Shown: one piece after another, positions 24,249 through 34,274 of the stretch
Numbering within the stretch: position 1 is the first letter of the stretch
How the letters are laid out: every line of letters starts with the position of its first letter
The notes under the pieces: model-generated
Told to the model about the DNA's origin: nothing
The model's database searches: none
What the model saw: only the letters and a program-made list of their open reading frames with translations
Translations under genes and position numbers: made by a program
Assembly: GCA_036172665.1 (NCBI GenBank)
Contig: CM069878.1
Span: 20,098,501-20,162,500, forward strand
Origin: Prosopocoilus inquinatus
Lineage: Eukaryota > Arthropoda > Insecta > Coleoptera > Lucanidae
Direction of reading: 5' to 3'
DNA: 64,000 nt

Positions 24249-24901
24249 GTGTTGAATCGTTTTTCAGCCATAGCAAAGTAGCATGTAAAGTAAATATTTG
24301 CAATTATTGGCTCTCTTGTAAATTTTAGAGCAAAACATAAAGGAAAATATTGTTCAGAATAACAAAATGCATTTAATATTATATTTAGAACTTTAATGCC
24401 CGATTTCTGATGCATAACTTTCTATAGAAATAAACTCAACATAAAATCACTATAACTTCTAAAAGCCGTTTCTCAAAATTTTATCTCAGTAAAGTACATA
24501 CGTATAAACGTAAATACATGTAGTAAGCGACAACTTCAAAATTTGCAATTTTTGCTCTTCTTTGGAGAGTAACGAAGTGTTATAATAGTCCATAACGGGG
24601 TATTATAATACTCCGTTACAATGATTACGAAACGGCAAGAGAAATCAAACTTTTCTAAGTGCAAAAATTGCAAATTTTGAAGTATACAAATATGCAAATA
24701 TTTGTCGATCATAGCTAACTTGTTAGTAAACTAATTTTAAAGAAAAATGGCCGGGAAATTTAAAGTTCTAAATATGATATTAAATGCATTTCAATATTCC
24801 GAACAATATTTTCCTTTGCCGTTTTACAAAAGATCCAATAATTGCAAATATTCAGTTTCACATGCTTTTTTGCTGTGCCTGAAAAACGATTCAACACAAT
24901 G
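24249..24901. mobile_element. Foldback element with ~300-bp arms
   Basis: The left arm begins GTGTTGAATCGTTTTTCAG at 24249, and the right arm ends with its complement CTGAAAAACGATTCAACAC near 24899. The arms stay alignable for about 300 bp (TATTTGCAATTATTGG; ATGCATTTAATAT; TTCAAAATTTGCAATTTTTG). A small hairpin (GTAACG...CGTTAC, about 24580-24625) lies at the centre. No target duplication was established because gypsy 2 landed at the left tip. The frame at 24747-24956 is part of the arm, not a gene. Confidence 0.8.
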
Positions 24902-26208
24902 TATACCTGTACGATTATTTCTTTCACATAAGTATCCTCAATGTTTTAATTCTTAGATCTGACAGAAATAACACTTGTTACAGATACTTCGAAAAACGCT
25001 GTTTTTTCGCTCATTGTGCACACTGTGCGCCGCTGCAATAAAAAATTAGAAATTTATAACTCGCCATAAGTGTTATTCTGAACGCGATTTATGTTACGTA
25101 TGATTCCCAAAGAGAAATGAACTTTCTAATAATGTTAAAAAATAAATACCTGGCATAATTAAACAGCGAGATATAATAAGAAACCAAAAAACTAACTCGA
25201 TAGAAAATTGTTGACTCTGATTTGCGGTAGAGCACAGCAATTCATCATTTTGAAATACCTTCGCGTACTTAATAATGAGCGGTGCACATCGTCCTCACGC
25301 TTCGATGACTCGGTGCTTACTAGCGAATACCCTGAGATCTGACGAGCACACCCCAAGCTTTATGTATATGCGATCGAATAGGCCTTTATGAAGTCTGGTG
25401 TTGGAATGGCCCATATTGTCAACTCGTCTTTAATTTAGCAATGCCCTGATTAAATTCTCTCTCGCTCTCTTACTCTTGAAATTATGATATAAGCTATATC
25501 GTTTTTGTTTATTTTAATCACGGCCTTAGTTAGAGACGACTCTAATCATGAGATGAGAATACACCCCAGTAACGTCAGTGAGATTTACGTTAATTTTTGA
25601 TTAAAATAGTTTCTGAATTTTCAAAATATCTCGTCAAACAACTGAAATATAATTTTTCGGAAAAATTCGTTTTTAGCCGATATGTCCGATATTTCCCGAA
25701 CGAGACGAGGTAGCTAACTTTTGTTTTCTCCACTGAGTTTTTCTCAAAAAAGTAGCATTAGGTCACGAGGACGGTTTGCATCTGTTCCTTGAGAAACTCT
25801 GTAAAACCATCAAAAATAGTCCACACGGTACAGTTTAAAAGTACTCCGCCTAGTGTTTGTTATTAGGTGCTCTCATAAATTTTGACACTTATCACTTCTG
25901 TCACATGACTCATTTTTAGTTTCGTTTTTTATGTGAATTTGCTTACAATTTTAAAAGGCGCTAGTATTTTGCAATCCGGCGATTACGTCACTGGCCCATG
26001 ATCTTTATCATAACTTTACTTTATCTTAGTTCAATGGCATCTCGACTAAACCAGAGTTAGTATTTCAGATACATAATTAGTAGTAATCACTTGGTAAACA
26101 TTAATATTCACAACCAGATAGATATTTGCAATTTTTGTTCACTTTTAATAATGTAAACTAAAACCAAACCAACAATTTTTGTAACGAAATGAAAGTTTAC
26201 ATCGAAGC
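24902..26208. other. Non-coding region 3' of desaturase A, with shared block
   Basis: No gene seen. A block at about 25475-25582 (TTTATTTTAATCACGG; CTAATCATGAGATGAGAATA; CAGTAACGTCAGTGAGAT) recurs at about 44905-45025, downstream of desaturase B in the same relative orientation. The rest is unremarkable AT-rich sequence. Confidence 0.6.
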
Positions 26209-29200
26209 TTAATAAACCTCTTTGTATGGGACCAGAACTTGATCGATTCTTTTCAGTTCTTCATTCTGACGTCCCCATATTTTGTGTGACCCGTCACCGC
26301 TCTTTTTTGCTCTATGCATAATGTATTCTCTCGGGACAGTTTTGAGATCGTAGGCCCATCCTATTTTCGCCATGACGTCAATGAATAAAGTTCCTAAATG
26401 GGTGCTGTAGTCGCTAAGCTCAGCAGACCTGTAATCACGCGGGAAAGCATGATGGTAATTATGTGATTGCTCCCCCAAAGAAAAATAAGTCAACAGCGAG
26501 ACTTCGGTGGCATAAAGAGATCTGAAACATATAGAAAGTCAAGGCCCAAGGCAAATTAGGTCACATTGACTTACGCGTGTTTTCGATTCACCGCTCTAGA
26601 GTACACTCAGAGCATTCTTATCTTGTTTTATTTAACCTCACGTAAGAACTAGAGAACGGAATCTCTTACATGAGACAAATGGAAGGGAGCCCTCGGGGTT
26701 GACGATCACGCGCTTTCGCGTTCTGCCTTGACGTGAATGCTCAGTACCAGTGGCGGCCGGTGTTGTCAATTTGAGAGAGCTGCAGATTCACGCGAGTAGT
26801 ACTGTCTCCTTTCTTCGCATATACTAAACAAAGCTAGCGCTAGAGCTACTATGCCGTGAGAACCGCCTGAATCGGCAAACCGGTCGCGCCTGCTCAGTAC
26901 TCAATTCATCGCACTTAGTAATAGGTGATATCGTGATATCAGTATCACTGTGACATCCCCGTTTTAATATAAGATATGAAGAAGTAACAGTTTAACCGAA
27001 ATCATAAAGCGAATTTTAGCGATGAACTAGGTTATAGTGGTTACGAAACTAAACACTTTCTCGACGAACACGTGACGTCAGTGTTATATATTTTCAACGC
27101 GATTCGTGGAACTATTGGATTATGGTTGAGAAGAGTGTTTTAAGTTGTCATCCATTGTTCGTCAAAATTTGCAACACATCGTTACTATTCATAATAAGTG
27201 TCAGGTCTAACATGTGTTTCTAGAAATGTACATGAGTATACAAATATATTTCTTGAAGTGACCAACGTTACTTCGTTAATATTTTGTAACAAGCGCTTTA
27301 TTATAATACTGTCATTGTCAAATATGATTTCATTTGCTACGATAGTAGCGTTTCCGCATTGATTTTCACAAACTATCTTAGGCCCGGTTTCACCATCACA
27401 GTTTAACTTTAAACTTCGCTTTATTCCCATAGTAACAAGTGCAAAGATAATTGTTTCCATAGGAATAAAACGGAGCTTAAAGTTAAAAAAGTGATGGTGA
27501 AACCGGGCCTTAATAAATTAACTGATTGACAGCCCACAACAAACTGCGATGGAATAGCCCACTTTGGCGAATATCGCTTTTAATGGCATCATAACATAAA
27601 CCGCGTTAAGAACTTAGGAATAGTTGTGCGTCGCTAAAATTCCCTTATAGTTTATACTTGAATGGAGCATTGCGCACCTGTACGTCCATAAAGTCGACTT
27701 TACCTTAACGCCATAAGAAATGTACGTGCAACAAGCAACTTCCCGCCTTATTAACATTTGCACTTCCGCAATTATTGCCAAGCGCCCTCGTACAAAATAT
27801 ATTTCTGCGGCATTGCGTTAAACAATGTAACAATAATTTATTACGTTTCAAGAAAATCTGTTCGTTAAAACGAATAAGTTAATAAATTATTGTTACATTG
27901 TTTAACGAAAGACTGGAGAAATGTATTTTGCACGAGGGCACTTGGCTATTTGTGTAAGTGCAAATGCCAATAAGGCGGGTTGTCGCTTGCTGCACATACA
28001 TTTCTTATGGCGTTAAGGGTAAGTCGACTTTATGGGCGTACGTGAGTGCAATGTTCCCTCCATTCAAGTATAAACTGCGATTTCGGCTAAATTGTTACTT
28101 TTTGATATCTGATATTAAAACTGCCACTTCATAGGGATACTGACATTACGATATCGTCCATCACTAACTACGATGAACTGAAGACTGAGCATTCACATTA
28201 GTGGTGGGACGGTATTTCTGTAACGGTTATTTTGTCGCGGTATAAATTTGTAGCGTTACTTGAACTGAAAATAACTAGTTCTAATAGTCGCGAATGAGCA
28301 CTTGTGTTTTTCAACAACGTGTTCGCGTAACGCCCTGTCGGTTGCTAAATTGTTCGGTAGGTCAGTACCAGGGTCATTTCACTACATAAACTTCCGCTCA
28401 CTATAACGCATAGAATTTAGCTGTTTTATAAAAATACGTTAAGTAAGGATGCGTGCACAGGAGAAGCGATCGTACGTGTTCATATTTTAAAAATTGAAGA
28501 TACTTTCAGTGCTAAGTGAAAGTTTGTTAGCTTCCCGCAATTTTAAACTTTTTTCTATTATATGTAAATAAATGTAATCTAATAAACCATCAACAATAGA
28601 TATCTTTGAAATTCGTTACAGGTTGTTATTGTTTACAAAAAATGGCAAAAATGCAAAGACGACTGGGCGCATGGAGCGCAAGCAGTCTCTCGTTCCGTTC
28701 CGTTCCCGTCGCTTATTTCGCATAGAAATCGGCTATACGAAGTACTGATGACATTATACTATCGCGACAAAATAGCATTACTTTGTCGCGGTACTTGTGC
28801 GTCGCTGTAACAAGAGTACCGCTCCAATAACCTAACCGTTTTTCCCATCACTAATTCACATCAAGGCAGAACGCGAAAGCGAGTGATCGTCAACCCCGAA
28901 GGCTCCCTTCCACTTGTCTCATGTTCGAGATTCCGTTCTCTAGTAATAACAGAGAATTGATTATTCTGAGCGCTCGAGAGTACTGGACCGAAAACGCTGT
29001 AAATATTTACTTATCGTATGGCTTGGGTCCGTATTTATGTGCAACCGAGTTAATAAAAAATATCGTGTTCAACGTGATGCCAAATCTCAGAAAATTCACA
29101 AAAAGCGTGTTAGCAAAGGTTTCCTCCCAAAAATACATGGGGACGATGGTTGGCATGACGAATGCGCAGAGAGGCATCAAGTAATAGTAGTACTTCTTCT

Positions 29201-30098
29201 GGAAACGCAGTATGGGATCCTTGAGTAAATCGGACAAATCCAGATCTTTGCTTTTGGCTTCGACCTCCGGAAGTCTATCGCACAAGATCCAACCGATATG
29301 AGAGAAGAATAAGCCCCTTCCTGCATTGTACGGATCGGCATCCGTTTCGCCCCATTTATGATGCAATCGGTGATCACGTGCCCATCGAATAGCACAATCC
29401 TAAAAATGCAGAATGAAGCAAGGGAAATGATTCATGCGAGTTGCCTGCGTACTTGGTAAGCGATTGTGTTAAAGAAGGTGAGAAGAAAAGTCAGGGGCGG
29501 TTTCGCTTTGAAGGATTTATGCGACCAAAGTCGATGAGCTCCCACAGAAAGCCCCAACATTCCACATGTATGCATCAGGACTCCTGCAAATAATCATTAA
29601 ATTCTTTTAGTAGCGAATAGCTTAAACAGCGACATCCTACGATCGCTTTTTGACCTAACATAGCATTAGGTCAAAAAGCGATCGTAGGATGTCGCTGTAC
29701 TATTATGAATATCCTTGGTCGTTTTGGTTTGCAGTATAACTCTCGAGCTACGCTTTTGCTGATGAAGCCCAAAATAGGACTGAAACAGCTGTACAGAGGC
29801 TGCTCGATGCTGAGGGATTCACTGCAATCAAAAACGATTTGCAGCATTCTTTTTTTAATCTTTTAGTAACGCTAGATGATTTCTTACCCCAAAGGCACGT
29901 CAGTAATTTGGCAGATGTAAGAGCCAGATACAGTCCGTGTACGGCGGAGATGTGTATGAATGTAAACAAAATAATTCTATGCCATCTTGGTCGAAGTTTC
30001 GGATCAAAAAACTTAAATGCAAATAATTTTTCTTTCTTGGAATTTCCATCGTCAATACTCGGACTACTTGGAGCCGGCAACGATATTTTTGGCACCAT
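26209..30098 (-). CDS. Acyl-CoA desaturase A, 347 aa, 4 exons
   Basis: Membrane front-end enzyme of the insect acyl-CoA desaturase family. It puts a double bond into fatty acyl-CoA in the ER using cytochrome b5 and a di-iron centre. Exons on the minus strand are 30098-29888, 29583-29453, 29399-29011 and 26521-26209 (211+131+389+313 bp = 348 codons with stop). All introns have GT-AG borders and the phases join cleanly. The three histidine boxes are present: HRLWSH (exon 2), HRLHH (exon 3) and HNYHH in GEQSHNYHHAFP (exon 4). Hydrophobic spans occur in exons 1-3. The short motif before the last box region reads KSLYATE, where insect desaturases carry a four-residue signature, here YATE. Nothing is broken. 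Intron 1 holds F2 and intron 3 holds a 2.3-kb transposon nest. Substrate position (delta-9, delta-11 or other) cannot be read. Paralogue: desaturase B. Confidence 0.92.
26747..26891. mobile_element. 145-bp hAT MITE in left arm of P
   Basis: Flanked by a perfect 8-bp duplication GCTCAGTA (26739-26746 and 26892-26899). Starts CCAGTGGCGGCCGG; the other end reads AGGCGCGACCGG when inverted. Removing it restores the inverted match between the arms of P. Confidence 0.8.
27381..27509. mobile_element. 129-bp MITE, second copy of the 12704 family
   Basis: Begins GGCCCGGTTTCACCATCACA, ends GGTGAAACCGGGCC, flanked by TTA on both sides (27378-27380 and 27510-27512). Largely palindromic and close to the copy at 12704-12831. 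Confidence 0.88.
27650..28080. mobile_element. Foldback repeat with ~200-bp arms
   Basis: AGTTTATACTTGAATGGAGC at the left and its complement at the right bound two arms. The arms share ATAAAGTCGACTTTA, AACGCCATAAGAAATGTA, AAGGCGGG and AATAAATTATTGTTACATTG segments around a short centre near 27870. Class not determined. Confidence 0.75.
28199..28853. mobile_element. 655-bp hAT MITE in right arm of P
   Basis: Perfect 8-bp duplication ATTCACAT at 28191-28198 and 28854-28861. Ends TAGTGGTGGGA and, inverted, TAGTGATGGGA fit hAT termini. Subterminal TTTGTCGCGGTA motifs occur near both ends. No transposase. Confidence 0.85.
29616..29858. mobile_element. Family F copy F2 in intron 1 of desaturase A
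   Basis: A 243-bp internally shortened copy flanked by TCTTTTAGTAGCG (29603-29615) and TCTTTTAGTAACG (29859-29871), 12 of 13 identical. Its left part is a perfect hairpin: a 32-bp stem (29626-29657 with 29667-29698) around a 9-nt loop. The rest carries the F phrase GAAACAGCTGTACAGAGGCT. Confidence 0.85.
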
Positions 30099-30377
30099 GA
30101 CTTAGAGCTGGGAAAATGGGAAAAGAATTAGATAATTATGAAATACTGCGCAGCTTCCAATTACTTTTGAAAGAAAAACGCTTCGGCCCTCGTTTCTGGT
30201 ACTAAATAAGAATAAAATAAATAAAAACTTATTTCTAAGTAGTTTCTTTTGTGGAGAAGTTTTAGGCAAAGTTTAAATATTTCCATTCTTATAAAACCAG
30301 TTTACAGTGCTAATTACGCAACTTTAAATAATTTAATTGTTGTTTGTGAGGCACATAACATTTAAACGTTAATTTTA

Positions 30378-30500
30378 TAATGAATAGTTTAAATAGCAAC
30401 ATCCTAGGATCACTTATTAGAAACAGCTGTATAGGGGCTGATCGAGGGATTCACTGCAATCAAAAACGATTTACAACAAAATTTTGTTCATTTTATAAAT
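30378..30500. mobile_element. Family F fragment F3
   Basis: Short copy starting AATAGTTTAAATAGCAACAT and ending CAAAAACGATTTACAACAAAATTTTG, with the F core GAAACAGCTGTATAGGGGCTG. The middle is deleted. The flanking ATTTTATAA repeats suggest a target duplication, but this is less clear than in other copies. Confidence 0.65.
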
Positions 30501-30514
30501 TAATAACTTTAAAG

Positions 30515-31345
30515 CAAACTCCTACGATCGCATTTTTACCTAACATGGCATTAGGATTGACAAAATGAAGCCAATTTGCTACATAATAAGTAGGGAACGG
30601 AAACTCGTACAGGAGACCGGTGGAAGGGAGCCGCAGGAGCTGGCGATCACGCGATTTCGCGTTCTGCCTTGATTTGAATGCTCACTGATGTCTTCATTTC
30701 ATCACAGTAGGAAGCGTGATCATTATTCGGCAAAATGTAGGGCCAACTATTCCCTTAATACTTCTTTCTTGAGTTTATGTTTTATTATATCAGCATTGTT
30801 TTTATTTAGGATAACAGTTTAATATTATTTTGTATTAATGTAGCATTCTAAATACCGTTACAATGCCCAAATAAAATAAAAATGATTTTATATTAATACA
30901 AAATAAAATTAAACTGCAAACTCCAAATAAAAAAAAAAACAATGCTGATATAATAAAAAATAAACTCAAGAAAAAAGTATTAAAGCGAATAGTCCGCCCT
31001 ATGTCTTGCCAAATATTAACTGCACTACTACGATGAATTGAAGACTGAGTATTCAAATCAAACGCGTGATCGCCAACTCCTACGGCTCCCTTCCACCAGT
31101 CCCTGTATGAGATTCCGTTATCTGATAATAAGTCATCTTATGCAAGGCGTCCATGCTTCCTTGCAAAGTATAATGAAAGTTTAAAAATTTTTTTGGACAA
31201 GTCGTTTTGGTTTGCAGTGGAATTCTTCAGCAATGCTTTTGCTGATAAAGCCCCAAATAGGGCTTAAATAACTGTACAAAGGGTGCTGGAGGGATCCATT
31301 GCAATCGAAAACGATTTGCAACAAAATTTGTTAATTTTATTTAAA
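30515..31345. mobile_element. Family F copy F4, split by hAT MITE P2
   Basis: Left part 30515-30590 (CCTACGATCGCATTTTTACC; CATTAGGATTGACAAAATGA) and right part 31133-31345 (ATGCAAGGCG; GACAAGTCGTTTTGGTTTGC; GAAAACGATTTGCAACAAAA) are one F copy. P2 (30591-31124) sits between them with its own duplication. The short F reading frame is stopped here by TAA. Confidence 0.75.
30591..31124. mobile_element. hAT MITE P2, relative of P
   Basis: Perfect 8-bp duplication ATAATAAG (30583-30590 and 31125-31132). Ends TAGGGAACGGAAACTC and, inverted, CAGATAACGGAATCTC match element P. The interior is itself palindromic (about 30700-31010; CAGCATTGTTTTT and its complement), probably an older nested insertion. 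Confidence 0.85.
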
Positions 31346-31497
31346 AAAAAACTAAGATACGAACTTGTTTTACATTAGCGGACATAAGTAAGGAACTGTT
31401 GCGCAGCTTTTCTCTTTACTTTTGAAAAGAAAACCTACCAGTTCAAGAACAATCAACTAACTGTTTGCGCATTGAAGTGATTTTACGTGTTTCAAGT

Positions 31498-31790
31498 AGA
31501 TTTATTTTTGGCTCCATTGTATGGAGAGTCTTTTGGTAAAGTTCAGAAATTTACAATGGATTTTTATAATTTGTTATTGTTTTGAAATCGTATGACAAAG
31601 TGAGTAAGTGTTTTCGCAGTAAAGTGGCTTCGTCAGTTTTAAATAATTGTATTTTCGCTCCATTGTTTGGAAAGTCTCTTGGCAAAGTTCAGAATTTTGA
31701 AACGTATTTTCATAATTTGTTATTGTTTTTTAAATCAGAAATTAATGCCATTTCATTTTTAGTGGGGAAGAAATGCCATTTAAATAAATA
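31498..31790 (+). repeat. Two-copy ~146-bp direct repeat
   Basis: CTCCATTG at 31512 and again at 31658 begin similar stretches (GAGAGTCTTTTGGTAAAGTTC versus GAAAGTCTCTTGGCAAAGTT, shown in part), each ending ATAATTTGTTATTGTTTT. A weaker relative lies near 30240-30400, upstream of desaturase A. No coding frame is convincing. Confidence 0.6.
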
Positions 31791-32214
31791 TTTATATGCA
31801 CATAAATACGCACTTCATTTAGTCTCTTAATTAAACTTTAATTAAAATTAAAAAAAAAAATTAACTTTTAGAAAATAAATAGTACTCCTATTCTTTTGTA
31901 TTAACGTATATTTATTTTTCGGTTAAAAACAAATTTTTTTAAATTTTAAATTAGTTAGTCAAGTCATTACAGAAATAAATTATAATATAATATATATATA
32001 TTTATTGCCCAACAGATACAAATATCCAATTACAGGACAAAATACAAGAAGAGAAACGCACAACAAAAAAATAAGTACTTAAGTAGTAAAGAACTAAGCA
32101 ATAATAAGAGTGATCAAAAATCAGTGAACATGCATTTACTCAAAAGAAAAATGAAATTCCCTAAGTATTTCAGTTAGGCAATCGAAGTTAATTGCACATG
32201 AACATGAAATTTTA

Positions 32215-33867
32215 TTAAATGTATGACAAATAACAAAAAAAAGGAGATTTTACTAATAGATTGGTCTTACTAGTTAGGGTAGAAACAGTAACATTGCTCC
32301 TAGAACACATACGAGGAACGTGCCAATTGATGTCGCTTAACAAGGGTGAACTATCAATTTTGTTATGAAGTAAATTATACAAGAACCGCAAAATGGCTTG
32401 TGAACGCCGAAGTTTCAGGGATCGAAGTTCGAATTTTTGCAATAAAATATGCTGATCAGAACCTCGCTCTAAATTTATGCCCTCAGTTCTAAAGTGAAGA
32501 AATTTTAGGAATATACGCTGAACAGATTCAATGCTGCGGATGTGGTGTTGATATAGTACGGGAGACCATACTACGGACCTATATTCAAGTTTCGAGCGGG
32601 TAAAAGAAAAATAAAGAGACTTGAAAGTGTTCATGTTAGTAAACTGTCTGCAATTGCGAATGATAAATCCCAACGATTTCCAAGCACTAGAGATAATGAA
32701 AGTGATATGTTCAGAGAATGACAGTGCCGAGTGAAGGAAAATAATAGTCTTTAATAAGGTTAGTACGAGAGAGATAAGTGCCACAGAACATGTAGTTGAA
32801 AACTAATGGATGACGTTTGCAAGTAAAGGACATAATTTTACATTTAGAAACATTCATACTAATAAAGTTATCTGAGCTCCACTTATTAATGATATTTAAC
32901 TTATTCTGAAGTTCCAAAAATGATCATCAGGAGAATTTATAACGGACCATAGCATTAAGTCATCTGCAAATACAGCCTCTCACAAGTTAACTTATTAGAT
33001 AAATCATTTATATACATGTTAAAAAGCAAGGGTCCTAATATGGAGCCCTGAGGAACTCTAGATGTGGCTACAAAGGGTGAAGAACAAAAACCATTGTACT
33101 TGACATTGTGGATTATGTTGCTAAGGTATGATATGAAAAACAAAAGGAGTGGTTTACTGAAGCCGAAGCTGTTCAATTTTTGAATCATAACGCTATGATC
33201 AATTCTATCAAAAGCCTTGGACATGTCCGTATATACTACATCAATTTGACCTTGCGCATCAAGAACAGTTGCGCATCAAGAACAGTAGGAAGACGTTGAG
33301 TAAAATATGTCAGATTGACACTGTAGAACGCTTCTCCATGAACCCATGCTGACAGGGTGAAACTGAACTATTAATTACAGAATAAATATTGGAATAATAT
33401 AATAAGTTTTCAAAAATTTTGCCAAAGCTAGACAGGATCGAAATAGGCCTATAGTTAGTAGGGACAGAAGGATCACCGTTTTTTAGAATTAGACAGACCT
33501 TCGACAATTTCCGTATATCAGGATAAGCACTAGTGTCTAAAGCTAAATTAAAAATAATACGCAAAGGCAAATCGAAGATAGAAGCGCAATCTCGAATCAG
33601 AAAACTCGGAACAAGATCAGGGGCAGAAGTCATTGAGTTTTTGAGGAGCTTGAGAGTTTTTAGAATATCATCTTCTTTTAAATCAGTAGTATGACATAGA
33701 GAAATATTATAAGATTCATTAGATAAATCTCTCAAATCACTTGATTGAGTATAGATGCTACTAAAAAAACTAGCAAAACCATCGACTATTGACTGAGGAT
33801 CTTCAAAAGAAATGCTTTCGAGATACATTTTTCCAGGAATACGGCTAGCACCTTTTTTGGATCTCAT
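32215..33867 (-). pseudogene. LINE reverse transcriptase
   Basis: Frames in order: 33867-33310 (NYRPISILSSFGKIFENLLY; SPCQHGFMEKRSTVS), 33224-32955 (MSKAFDRIDHSVMIQKLNSF; TSRVPQGSILGPLLFNMYIN), then a frameshift directly before the catalytic VFADDLMLWSV at about 32960, then 32917-32711 and 32784-32215 (NCRQFTNMNTFKSLYFSFTR; KLEYRSVVWSPVL). The D of SRV replaces the common SGV. Frameshifts at the joins make it non-functional. Confidence 0.85.
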
Positions 33868-34057
33868 AAAGGACCAGAAGCACTGACGATTATCAGAAAT
33901 AGATACTTTGAATTCTTTGAAGAAAGTTTGCTTATTCCCGAGATATCATAGATTTACTTTGCGCGCATAAAACCTTAAAACGGGCAAGATTCTGAAACTT
34001 TAAATGATTTATGAACACGAGCTTTAAGAGAAAACGCCTTAATTATATCCGGAGTGT

Positions 34058-34229
34058 TGTTGGTTTTTGACTTTAACTTTTACAAGAGAAATTGACTAAA
34101 AATGAAGTTTGCAAAAATCTGTACTTATTTTTTTATTGTCAAAACTAAACTGTTTTCTTTTTTTTTTGTTTTCAGAGAAACGGTAATCAATTTTAAATTA
34201 ACTTGATACTTTTGTTTTTAATTTCAACA
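34058..34229 (-). repeat. Copia 3' LTR
   Basis: Full 172-bp LTR, bounded by TGTTGG and CAACA on the plus strand. Confidence 0.9.
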
Positions 34230-34274
34230 CTTCCTCTCAAAAGTAACAAATTAATTTATAATTTTAGTCGGGTA

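Larger units (their letters stand above)
26650..28942. mobile_element. hAT-type long-TIR element P in intron 3 of desaturase A
   Basis: Ends are TAGAGAACGGAATCTC and its complement, with 8-bp flanks GTAAGAAC (26642-26649) and GTAATAAC (28943-28950), 7 of 8 identical. The inverted arms are about 250-350 bp long once later insertions are removed (GGAAGGGAGCC, GCGTTCTGCCTTGA and CAGTATC are shared). No transposase is seen. Nested inside are two hAT MITEs (26747-26891 and 28199-28853), a Harbinger-type MITE (27381-27509) and a foldback (27650-28080). A shorter relative is P2 at 30591-31124. Confidence 0.85.

Noticed and set aside
24747..24956. Plus-strand 69-residue protein
   Set aside because: It lies wholly in the right arm of a foldback element and has no family features.
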